This document shows positions 27,272 to 34,741 of a DNA stretch of 64,000 nucleotides, piece by piece. The position numbers and the translations under genes are program-made. The number at the start of each line of letters is the position of its first letter. Within the stretch, counting starts at the first letter, position 1. This DNA comes from Spirosoma spitsbergense DSM 19989. Its GTDB lineage: Bacteria > Bacteroidota > Bacteroidia > Cytophagales > Spirosomataceae. The stretch lies in the NCBI RefSeq assembly GCF_000374085.1, contig NZ_KB893500.1, positions 1-64,000 on the forward strand, in the 5' to 3' direction. Below the pieces are notes generated by a model, which searched no databases, was not told where the DNA came from, and saw nothing but the letters and a program-made list of their open reading frames with translations.

Positions 27272-28270
27272 TTACCTAGCCTTTTTGCGTCGTTCCAGCA
27301 ACTCCTTCCAGTTTGTAACGATAATTCCCTCTTTTTCGATAAACGCCTTCAGGGCGGGATCCATCATGGCGAGCATATCCCCTTTGCGCGACTGACCGGA
27401 GGTACTGATCTGATCGAAGGTGGGCGTGGAGGCTGTGCAGTGCATGATGATGTAGGTCAGGCCCGGCTTTGCCGAGTTGAGGAGTTCGATGTACTTCCTG
27501 GTTTTGTATTGCTGTAAATTCGCATCGGTCACGGGCATTCCGGCGGGGAGGTTCCAGCCGTAACTGGTGCCATCGATGTCATCAAAAACGGGTAGTCCGG
27601 ACTCCCACAGTTGCTGACCCACCTGATGCGCCAGTTGCCGCATCGGAGCCGGTACACTGCTGGCTTTGAAAATCAGCGTGGCATGTCCGCCCGGAAACAG
27701 AATCGGGATGTGCTGGTCCATGCCTACCTTCGCATACCGCATGATAAATTTCGGGTCGAAGAGCGTACCCATGTGCGAATCGAGGTGCGTGGGTTCCATG
27801 CCAAAGGCCCGGTATCGCGCCAGCTGCGCCCGGATTTCGGCTTCTACTTCATCAGCCGATGCGTGTTCGACCACCTGCGCCACTGAATGCCACAAGGCCC
27901 CCTGACTGTCGCATAGGCCCGGTGCGTTTTTGCAGCCTACTAGTGGACCCCAGCGGTAGTTATCCCATTCGGACGTAAGAGCGAGGTGAATGCCCGCATC
28001 GGTATCCGGCTTTTTTTTGAGGTAGTCGAAAAACTGGGGTACCCAACCGCAGGGCATCATGACGCTGGCCGAATTGGCAATGCCTTTGTCCAGCGCGTTC
28101 ATCATGCCCGCATTCGATTCATAGCTCATCCCCACATCATCGACGTGCAGAATGATTACTTTTTTACCTTTCGGGAAGCCCAGTTTCTCGGCGTAGGTTT
28201 CTGTGGGTTGCGCCGTAGCAACGGTGCAGGTAATTGTGGCCAGTAGCAGAATGCTCAGGAATTGTTTCAT
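27272..28270 (-). CDS. Secreted YdjC/ChbG-type carbohydrate deacetylase
   Basis: 332 residues with a signal peptide (residues 1-20, ending TVATA). The YdjC/ChbG fold shows the Asp pair in HVDDVGMS (Asp44, Asp45) and conserved GIHLALTSEW. The metal-binding HxxxH-like motif is in THLDSHMGT. The ChbG family removes acetyl groups from N-acetylated sugars. Export suggests action on a periplasmic or extracellular saccharide. It starts 6 bp after the fmt stop on the same strand, so the two are probably co-transcribed despite unrelated roles. Confidence 0.85.
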   Translation of the reverse strand: MKQFLSILLLATITCTVATAQPTETYAEKLGFPKGKKVIILHVDDVGMSYESNAGMMNALDKGIANSASVMMPCGWVPQFFDYLKKKPDTDAGIHLALTSEWDNYRWGPLVGCKNAPGLCDSQGALWHSVAQVVEHASADEVEAEIRAQLARYRAFGMEPTHLDSHMGTLFDPKFIMRYAKVGMDQHIPILFPGGHATLIFKASSVPAPMRQLAHQVGQQLWESGLPVFDDIDGTSYGWNLPAGMPVTDANLQQYKTRKYIELLNSAKPGLTYIIMHCTASTPTFDQISTSGQSRKGDMLAMMDPALKAFIEKEGIIVTNWKELLERRKKAR

Positions 28271-28276
28271 ACCTCT

Positions 28277-29215
28277 CTAAAGCTTATTCCCCCGCAAAAA
28301 CTCCTCAGTGCTCATGCGTCGTTTACCCTCGGCCTGAAGTGAATCGAGTTGCAGCCAGCCATCCGCAGCCCGGACCAGAATTGTTTTTTTGTTGTCGGTG
28401 TGCGTGTCGGCGATGGCCGACCAGCCAGGTTCGGCGGCAAAAGGAGAGAAATTAGCGATTGAGACTTCGTAAATCTTGAACACCTTTCCGTTCATCAGCG
28501 TCCAGGCGGTTGGGTAAGGCGACAGGCCCCGTACGAAATTACGGATAGTAAGGGCAGGCTGATTCCAGTTGATCTCGGTGGTTTCGCGGCTGAGTTTCGG
28601 TGCGGGTTTCATTTCCTCCGCAGTGGGCTGGGGTGTGCGGGGATAATCACCCGCTTCGATGGCCTGTACCGTTTTTACTACTAGGTTGGCTCCCCGTTCC
28701 ATCAGGCGGTCATGGAGCATTCCGGCGGTATCGTCAGGGTAGATGGGTTCGGTATCCTGGAAAATCATCTGACCCGTATCAATCTCTTTTTCGATAAAAA
28801 AAGTAGTGACCCCCGTTTCGGTTTCGCCGTTGATAATGGCCCAGTTGATGGGCGCGGCTCCCCGGTACTGCGGTAGTAATGACCCGTGCAGATTGAAGGT
28901 GCCAATGGTAGGCATCGACCATACCACTTCGGGCAGCATCCGAAACGCAACCACCACCTGTAAATCGGCCCGGAAGCTGGCCAGATGTTCCAGGAAAGCC
29001 GGATCGCGCAGTTTTTCAGGTTGCAACACGGGTAAATTAGCGGCTTCGGCCGCTTTTTTTACCGATGATGGGGTGAGCTGTAATCCCCGACCGGATGGCC
29101 GGTCAGGAGCGGTTACGACGGCCACGACCTGGCAGCCTGCACCCAGCAACCGCTGCAAACTGGCAACGGCAAAATCGGGCGTACCCATGAATATGATGCG
29201 AAGTGGAGTTGACAT
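28277..29215 (-). CDS. fmt: Methionyl-tRNA formyltransferase
   Basis: 312 residues, standard Fmt length. The N-terminal formyltransferase domain starts LRIIFMGTPDFAVASL. It holds the catalytic Asn and His in FNLHGSLLPQYRGAAPINWAI and the Asp in EKEIDTGQMI. The C-terminal domain (from about residue 205) begins AEEMKPAPKLSRE. It formylates initiator Met-tRNA using 10-formyltetrahydrofolate. It is divergent from greA, with about 320 bp between them containing a leader RNA candidate. Confidence 0.95.
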   Translation of the reverse strand: MSTPLRIIFMGTPDFAVASLQRLLGAGCQVVAVVTAPDRPSGRGLQLTPSSVKKAAEAANLPVLQPEKLRDPAFLEHLASFRADLQVVVAFRMLPEVVWSMPTIGTFNLHGSLLPQYRGAAPINWAIINGETETGVTTFFIEKEIDTGQMIFQDTEPIYPDDTAGMLHDRLMERGANLVVKTVQAIEAGDYPRTPQPTAEEMKPAPKLSRETTEINWNQPALTIRNFVRGLSPYPTAWTLMNGKVFKIYEVSIANFSPFAAEPGWSAIADTHTDNKKTILVRAADGWLQLDSLQAEGKRRMSTEEFLRGNKL

Positions 29216-29256
29216 GAATCGTTTAATCAGTTTTTACCCGGCCAGCCGACTTTGTA

Positions 29257-29287
29257 TTGATATAGCCGGGAAGTATATCTATTTTTG
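29257..29287 (+). promoter_or_regulatory. Promoter for the greA leader
   Basis: TTG at 29257-29259, a 20-bp spacer and a perfect -7 element TATTTTTG at 29280-29287 fit the Bacteroidota vegetative promoter pattern. Transcription would start near 29294. Confidence 0.55.
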
Positions 29288-29293
29288 TATCCA

Positions 29294-29480
29294 CGATGCG
29301 CTGCTGTTACAGGCAGCACATCCTGCTATTGTTAATCAGTAATCAGCGTACCTAATGCAACAATCTTTTTTCTGTACACCAAAACCGCTCGCTTCGGGAA
29401 GTCAATGGTATCCCTGACGCGTCTGCAAAGAAAACCAATTTGGTTGCAGAACGGTCGGTGTACCGTTCTTTTTGTTTTTT
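29294..29480 (+). ncRNA. Candidate greA leader RNA ending in an intrinsic terminator
   Basis: No plus-strand gene lies upstream, yet a terminator stands 52 bp before greA. GAACGGT (29449-29455) pairs with ACCGTTC (29462-29468), followed by TTTTTGTTTTTT. Just before it is a second hairpin (TCTGC 29422-29426 with GCAGA 29446-29450, inner AACC/GGTT), and an early hairpin is near 29300-29320. With the promoter at 29257 this predicts an RNA of about 185 nt. It could be a premature greA leader transcript, as GraL in E. coli, or an independent small RNA. The fold is read by eye. Confidence 0.45.
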
Positions 29481-29532
29481 AGCCCTACACCAATACTAGT
29501 AAGAATTTAGAATAACGAGTAAGCATACGATT

Positions 29533-30006
29533 ATGGGAAAGATTTCATATTACACCGAAGAAGGACTCAACCGGCTAAAAGCGGAGTTGAATGAGTTGAA
29601 AACGAAAGGCCGGACGGCAATTGCCCACCAGATTGCCGAAGCCCGCGACAAAGGCGACTTAAGCGAAAATGCCGAATACGATGCGGCTAAAGATGCACAG
29701 GGGCTTCATGAACTGAAGATATCGAAGCTGGAAGAGGTTCTGTCTACAGCCCGGATTCTGGACGAATCAACGATTGATGCCTCACAGGTATCGGTGCTGT
29801 CGAAAGTAACGATCAAGAACAGGAAGAACGGTGCTCAGATGACCTACATGCTGGTGTCGGAAGAAGAAGCCGACCTAAAATCGGGCCGCATCTCGGTGAA
29901 CTCCCCCATCGGCAAGGGTTTGCTGGGCAAACATGTAGGCGACACCGCTGAGATTAAGGTACCCGCCGGGGTTCTTGAATTCGACGTACTTGACATAAGC
30001 CGGTAA
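29533..30006 (+). CDS. greA: Transcription elongation factor GreA
   Basis: 157 residues. The N-terminal coiled coil (residues 1-75) includes LNRLKAELNELKTKGR and the hallmark tip region GDLSENAEYDAAKDAQG with acidic residues. The C-terminal FKBP-like domain ends SPIGKGLLGKHVGDTAEIKVPAG. GreA stimulates RNA cleavage in backtracked RNA polymerase. It is preceded by the terminated leader described separately, so its expression may depend on read-through or on an unseen second promoter between 29480 and 29533. Confidence 0.95.
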   Translation: MGKISYYTEEGLNRLKAELNELKTKGRTAIAHQIAEARDKGDLSENAEYDAAKDAQGLHELKISKLEEVLSTARILDESTIDASQVSVLSKVTIKNRKNGAQMTYMLVSEEEADLKSGRISVNSPIGKGLLGKHVGDTAEIKVPAGVLEFDVLDISR

Positions 30007-30013
30007 TTGAATG

Positions 30014-30096
30014 AATGGATAATGTACGATGTAAAATGAATAATGAGTACCCACGCTTCTTTTACATCGTACATTATCCATTGTACATTATCCATT
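30014..30096. repeat. Intergenic palindromic element with extra partial copy (AATGGATAATGTAC type)
   Basis: A perfect 23-bp inverted repeat has arms at 30014-30036 and 30060-30082 with a 23-nt spacer; the arm core is AATGGATAATGTACGATG. A third partial copy (TGTACATTATCCATT) follows at 30082-30096. The element fills the whole greA-hit gap and ends 4 bp before the next ATG. Confidence 0.8.
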
Positions 30097-30100
30097 AACT

Positions 30101-30490
30101 ATGCCTTCCATCTTCTCCCGCATTGTGGCCGGTGACATACCCGCCCACAAAATCGCCGAAACCGACGACTATCTGGCTTTTCTGGACGTGATGCCCACGG
30201 CCACCGGTCATACGCTGGTAATCCCGAAAAAAGAAGTCGATTATCTCTTCGACCTGGACGATGACCTGTATCTGGGCCTGATGGCGTTTGCCAAAAAGAT
30301 AGCCCCCGCCATCGAAAAAGCCATTCCCTGCCAGCGCATCGGCATGGCCGTAGTGGGGCTGGAAGTACCCCACGCGCACATCCACCTGATTCCACTCAAT
30401 TCGATGGCCGACATGGATTTCAGCCATAAGCTGAAGCCAACGCCCGAAGAACTGGCGCAAACGGCGGAGAAAATCCGGTCGTTTCTGTAA
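30101..30490 (+). CDS. HIT family protein (histidine triad nucleotide-binding)
   Basis: 129 residues. The triad motif is HAHIHL in VGLEVPHAHIHLIPLN, near residue 90. The N-terminus IFSRIVAGDIPAHKIAETDDYLAFLDVMP is typical of bacterial HinT/Hit proteins. These hydrolyse nucleoside phosphoramidates or similar adenylated compounds in the cytoplasm. It follows greA on the same strand, with the palindromic element between them. A 19-bp perfect palindrome lies 21 bp after its stop. Confidence 0.9.
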   Translation: MPSIFSRIVAGDIPAHKIAETDDYLAFLDVMPTATGHTLVIPKKEVDYLFDLDDDLYLGLMAFAKKIAPAIEKAIPCQRIGMAVVGLEVPHAHIHLIPLNSMADMDFSHKLKPTPEELAQTAEKIRSFL

Positions 30491-30511
30491 GAAGTATTTA
30501 GAAAAAGGCTG

Positions 30512-30561
30512 TAGCGCATTCGGCCCGTTCATCAATTTTGACGAACGGGCCGAATGCGCTA
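30512..30561 (+). terminator. 19-bp perfect inverted repeat after hit, possible terminator
   Basis: The arm TAGCGCATTCGGCCCGTTC (30512-30530) is exactly mirrored at 30543-30561 with a 12-nt loop. The stem is strong, but the sequence after it (ATTAGCTGTAC) has no T run, so either factor-dependent termination or transcript end stabilisation is possible. Confidence 0.5.
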
Positions 30562-30856
30562 ATTAGCTGTACTAGCTAGCTGATTCACTCAAGGGAAATA
30601 CACTATACTTACCATCTTTGGTAAATCGTACGATGATTACGCCACCACCGTCAGGCATTATTCGTCTACTACCTTCACTACCTTCACTACGTTCTCAGTT
30701 AACGTAAGGAATAACATCACTTGTCCACCGCGCTGGTCATTGAAAAAGTCATTTTCCCGTGCTGAGGATAAAAAGTGTGTTGACCAAAGGAGAAAAGTTG
30801 TAATTTCCATCGCTGCGTTGTTCACGCAGCGAGCCAATCACTCAATCAACTAACTT
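30562..30856. other. Intergenic region with possible gene debris
   Basis: 295 bp. On the minus strand, short blocks read like protein in more than one frame, such as DGGGVIIVRFTKDGKYSVFP (about 30590-30660) and FYPQHGKMTF with NDQRGGQVMLF further upstream, separated by stops and frame changes. This suggests a decayed gene, but I cannot name the family. A small hairpin GCTGCG/CGCAGC (30812-30830) precedes the next gene. Confidence 0.25.
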
Positions 30857-31918
30857 ATGTACAAGCTGTATCTTGCTACGTTCCTATTTTTCTTTATTTC
30901 CGGTACACTATTTGCCCAAACCCCTCCCGCCAGTCCAACGACATCCACCCCACCCATTGATTTGAATGAACGTGTTCGACTGCTGGAGGAAAACCTCCGC
31001 TTTGCCGATCAGAGTCTGGCCAAAAGTGTTGACGATTTGCTCTGGTACCAGAAACTGGGCGATGTAGCCATTATCGATAAGGTTCGGTATGACAGTAAGC
31101 CGCCCCACGTCATCAAGAACCCCACTGGGCAGGGGGCCAATAATCCGGTAGTGATTCCAGCCTACACGTTTGTGTCGAAGAAGTTTGCGTCGGCTAAAAA
31201 GCTGCCCCTGCTTGTTTTCGTTCACGACGGTATCCACGGTGATTTCAGTACGTTGTATGCCCATGTTGTGCGGGAATTGCTGGACCAGGGATACCTCATT
31301 TTTGCGCCCGAATACCGGGGCAGCGTGGGCTACGGCGGGGCTTTCTACAACCAGATTGACTACGGCGACTACGAAAATGACGATGTGCTGGCCGGCAAGC
31401 GCTGGGCGGTCGAGAATATGCCGCAGGTAGATGCCAGTCGGGTGGGCATTATTGGCTGGAGTCACGGGGGCATGATTTCGCTGATGAACGTGTTCGATCA
31501 CCCCGAAGACTACAAAGTGGCCTATGCCGGTGTGCCCGTGTCCGACATTATTGCGCGGCTGGGCTACAAACCGCAGAGCTACCGAACCATCTTTTCGGCG
31601 GCTACGCACATTGGAAAAGATCCTTCTGACAACGTAGCAGAATACCGCCGACGGTCGCCGGTCTGGAATGCACAGAAACTGAAAACGCCCCTGCTCATCC
31701 ATACGAACACGAATGATGAGGACGTGAACGTGCTGGAAGTCGAATCGCTGATTAATGCCCTGAAAGCCCACGAGAAAAAGTTCGAGTACAAAATTTATCA
31801 GGATGCCCCCGGTGGGCACAGCTTCAACCGGCTCGATACTAAATTAGCCCGCGATTCGCGGGAGGAAATTTATAAATTCCTGGCCCGGTATCTGAGTCCA
31901 CCGGCGCCCGTTAGGTAA
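30857..31918 (+). CDS. Secreted alpha/beta hydrolase, prolyl oligopeptidase-like
   Basis: 353 residues with a signal peptide (residues 1-20, ending GTLFA). A Pro/Thr-rich linker and a short helix precede the hydrolase domain. The nucleophile is in GWSHGGM, the Asp is likely in NTNDEDVNVLE, and the His is in GGHSFNRLD. The layout LLVFVHDGIHGD and EYRGSVGYGGAFY resembles S9 family peptidases and dienelactone hydrolases. Peptidase or esterase activity is inferred; the substrate is unknown. The histidine kinase begins 28 bp downstream. Confidence 0.82.
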   Translation: MYKLYLATFLFFFISGTLFAQTPPASPTTSTPPIDLNERVRLLEENLRFADQSLAKSVDDLLWYQKLGDVAIIDKVRYDSKPPHVIKNPTGQGANNPVVIPAYTFVSKKFASAKKLPLLVFVHDGIHGDFSTLYAHVVRELLDQGYLIFAPEYRGSVGYGGAFYNQIDYGDYENDDVLAGKRWAVENMPQVDASRVGIIGWSHGGMISLMNVFDHPEDYKVAYAGVPVSDIIARLGYKPQSYRTIFSAATHIGKDPSDNVAEYRRRSPVWNAQKLKTPLLIHTNTNDEDVNVLEVESLINALKAHEKKFEYKIYQDAPGGHSFNRLDTKLARDSREEIYKFLARYLSPPAPVR

Positions 31919-31945
31919 CCAATAAACCAGGTAATACCTGTGTAC

Positions 31946-34126
31946 ATGATGCGTTTTTTTCACCAGTTTGTTGGTTTGTTGCTGCTCTTCAGTACACTGA
32001 ATGTAACGGCTCAGGTCGGGGATTCCTTAGCCACTAATTATGCCCTGACGGATAACGCCTGGCACTTCAGAGCGGGCGATAGTACAGGCTGGAATAACCC
32101 GCGTTACGATGCTCGTCTCTGGACCACAATTAATCCCGAAACAGACCTTAATGAGAATCTGGACCTGTGGAAAAAAGGCCGGGGTTGGTTTATAAAGAGA
32201 TTCAGGTTCAGGGATTTACGGAACCAGGATGCTGCTATTACTATCCAGCAGTTTGGCCGGTCGGAAGTGTATCTGGACGGTCGACGAATCGCTGTGCTGA
32301 AGCCCGATGGGTATGACTCAGGTGGTTCGCAGCGTATAACAACGCTGGTGCCGATCCGTATAGCAGATAGTAATTGGCACACACTGGCCGTACGCTACGC
32401 CTTCCGGGCCGACCCACAGCTCAGTGCAGTCGTCGACAAGGCGCCTTTCCAGACTGAGTTTGGCTTGATGCAGAAGGCAATGCCCCGATTGATTGACCGG
32501 CAGCGGACGTCGAGTGGTATGGGGTATCTGATAACCGGATTATTCGGGTTATTGGGACTATTGCATTGGCTGTTTTACCGGGCTAATCCGGCCCAGCGGG
32601 TGAACCGGGTTCTGGCGGCTACCATGCTGACTTTTTCGGTGGGATTCCTGTTCAACGAAACCAATGACAGCACCGGCACTCTGACGCTCGATTCGCTGTG
32701 TGGGGCTTTGAGCCGGGCGGGCATTAGTATAGGCACCGTTTTATTACTGCTTTCGGTCAATACCTACGTAGGCCAACGCCCCGGCTGGACATTTTGGAGC
32801 CTGGCCGGACTGTCAATCGTGGCCATGCTGTACAGTATTGGAATTGGCCCTCTGCCACATGATTTGTACTGGGTCCCCGCCTGTCTGATGATGGTCGAAT
32901 ACGTTCGCGTCAGCTGGCTGGCAAAACGCCGAAATCCCGATGCCGATGCCCGGCTACCCTGGAATTCGTTGAAGATAACGCTGTACGCGCTATTCGCCAT
33001 GCTACTGTTAGGGGTAGCGGTGGGTATCTCATTGAGCGTTTTCTCCCTGAATTACGACGTGCTGGAATGGATTGAAATCCCCTTAAAAATCCTGGTGTTG
33101 GTGGCCATGTTCAGTGTTCCGTTGGGCCTGTCGCTTTCGCTCGTACGCGATTACGCCCGAACCTACCAGTCGCTGCGCCAGAAGTACGACGAAGTCGAAC
33201 AATTGTCGGCTCAAACGCTGCGGCAGGAACAGGAAAAACAACAACTGCTGGCCAGCCAGAACGAGCGGCTCGAACAGCAGGTTGCCGACCGAACCGCTGA
33301 GTTGGAGCAATCGCTGGCCGACCTGCATGAAACGCAGAATCAGCTTATTCAGCGGGAAAAACTGGCCAGCCTGGGCGAGCTGATGGCGGGTATTGCCCAC
33401 GAAATTCAGAACCCGCTCAACTTCGTTAATAACTTCTCCGAAGTGAGTACGGAACTGGTTACTGAAATTGAAGAAGAACAGCAGAGACCCGACCGGGATG
33501 AAGCACTGGAAACCGAACTATTGGGTGATTTGAAACAGAATCTTCAGAAAATTACCCACCACGGACATCGGGCATCCTCCATTGTTAAAGGGATGCTGGA
33601 GCATTCCCGAAAAAGTACGGGTACAAAAGAACCCACGAACCTTAACGCCCTCTGCGACGAGTATTTTCGTCTGGCGTACCATGGTTTTCGGGCGCAGGAA
33701 AAGCACGGGTCGACGGGTCGATTTAACTGCGAACTGAAAATGAATTTAGATCCGACTATAGGTGAGGTAAACTTAATTCAGCAGGACATGAGCCGGGTGC
33801 TGTTAAACCTGATTAACAACGGGTTTTATGCCGTTCAGCAACGACAAAAAACGGATAAAACAGGGTACCAGCCCTTTGTAAGCATCACGACGAAAAGGCT
33901 GGATGACCGTGTCGAAATCCGTATTAGTGATAATGGCACGGGCATTCCCGATTCGCTGAAGCAAAAAATCTTCCAGCCTTTCTTCACCACCAAACCAACG
34001 GGCGAGGGCACGGGTCTGGGTCTATCACTAAGCTACGATATTGTTACCAAAGGGCACGGGGGCGAGATGATGGTGGAAAGTACGGAAGGAGAAGGCACCG
34101 AGTTTATCATCCGGTTACCCCGCTAA
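31946..34126 (+). CDS. Sensor histidine kinase with extracytoplasmic sensor and seven-helix membrane region
   Basis: About 726 residues from the ATG at 31946. A signal sequence is followed by an extracytoplasmic beta-rich domain (about 25-185, WHFRAGDSTGWNNPRYDARLW), similar to a galactose-binding or DISM sensor. About seven membrane helices lie between residues 190 and 410. A coiled coil (410-475) leads to the HisKA domain with phospho-acceptor His in GIAHEIQNPLNFVNN. The ATPase domain has the N box (NLINNGFYAV), DNGTGIP and GEGTGLGLSLSYDIV. The partner response regulator is not in the window, so it is an orphan kinase here. Confidence 0.88.
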   Translation: MMRFFHQFVGLLLLFSTLNVTAQVGDSLATNYALTDNAWHFRAGDSTGWNNPRYDARLWTTINPETDLNENLDLWKKGRGWFIKRFRFRDLRNQDAAITIQQFGRSEVYLDGRRIAVLKPDGYDSGGSQRITTLVPIRIADSNWHTLAVRYAFRADPQLSAVVDKAPFQTEFGLMQKAMPRLIDRQRTSSGMGYLITGLFGLLGLLHWLFYRANPAQRVNRVLAATMLTFSVGFLFNETNDSTGTLTLDSLCGALSRAGISIGTVLLLLSVNTYVGQRPGWTFWSLAGLSIVAMLYSIGIGPLPHDLYWVPACLMMVEYVRVSWLAKRRNPDADARLPWNSLKITLYALFAMLLLGVAVGISLSVFSLNYDVLEWIEIPLKILVLVAMFSVPLGLSLSLVRDYARTYQSLRQKYDEVEQLSAQTLRQEQEKQQLLASQNERLEQQVADRTAELEQSLADLHETQNQLIQREKLASLGELMAGIAHEIQNPLNFVNNFSEVSTELVTEIEEEQQRPDRDEALETELLGDLKQNLQKITHHGHRASSIVKGMLEHSRKSTGTKEPTNLNALCDEYFRLAYHGFRAQEKHGSTGRFNCELKMNLDPTIGEVNLIQQDMSRVLLNLINNGFYAVQQRQKTDKTGYQPFVSITTKRLDDRVEIRISDNGTGIPDSLKQKIFQPFFTTKPTGEGTGLGLSLSYDIVTKGHGGEMMVESTEGEGTEFIIRLPR

Positions 34127-34741
34127 ATTCACCAAAACAGTACAACCCCGTAGCCCCTTTGCTTTTACGTTGCCTCTGCACCTTCACCCGCTCAACCGGG
34201 CCTATATATTCCTGCCGATAATTTTCCGGGAGAGGGATTCCCTACCGTTGCCCATTCTGTGCATGAACTCCTCTAACGAAGCAGCAGATTACTGACTGCC
34301 TTCGCTAACGCTTCACCGATCTGGTTTTCCGGGCGAACTCCCTGTGCTGCGTCATCCGGACCCACTCCCGAAATATGCCTTTCAGACAGGCGACGTGTAG
34401 CGGTATCCGAACGAATTCAGAATAAAAAGTTCATTCCGCAAAATCACTAAATCTATTTTCTGGGCCTGAGAGTATATACGGTTACTTTTCAACAACCAAT
34501 TCTGGCCCTGAAAGTAGATCCGCAACAATTCATCTGAAAATTTCGCAGTGTCTGGTGTCTATTATGGGGATAAATGGGTCACAAAAAGCTATCTCTGCTC
34601 ATCAAATAGTCACATTCAGGTGCTTTTACTATATCCGCAATATTAAATTCTTCATGCAGCAATAACTTATTCATTGTCAGTGCAGTTAATTCTTTTACGT
34701 TTATTTGGGTACAATTTTTTCACGTTTAATTTAAATTTGAT
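34127..34741. other. Long intergenic region upstream of the DUF4331 genes
   Basis: 615 bp with no convincing gene. It contains a pair of 20-bp direct repeats (34458-34477 and 34500-34519, 17 of 20 matching) spaced 42 bp apart. A candidate promoter is also present: TTG at 34674-34676, a 19-bp spacer and TACGTTTA at 34696-34703, one mismatch from TAnnTTTG. Transcription would begin near 34710, about 32 bp before the start codon. Nothing else is recognisable. Confidence 0.45.

Noticed and set aside
29294-29480. 6S RNA as the identity of the greA leader RNA
   Set aside because: The length fits, but the 5' and 3' ends do not pair into the long rod with a central bubble that 6S RNA needs. A terminated leader explains the hairpins better.
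34732-34739. TAAATTTG as the promoter of the first DUF4331 gene
   Set aside because: It matches TAnnTTTG but lies directly before the ATG, so transcription would start after the start codon and lose it. TACGTTTA at 34696 is a better candidate.
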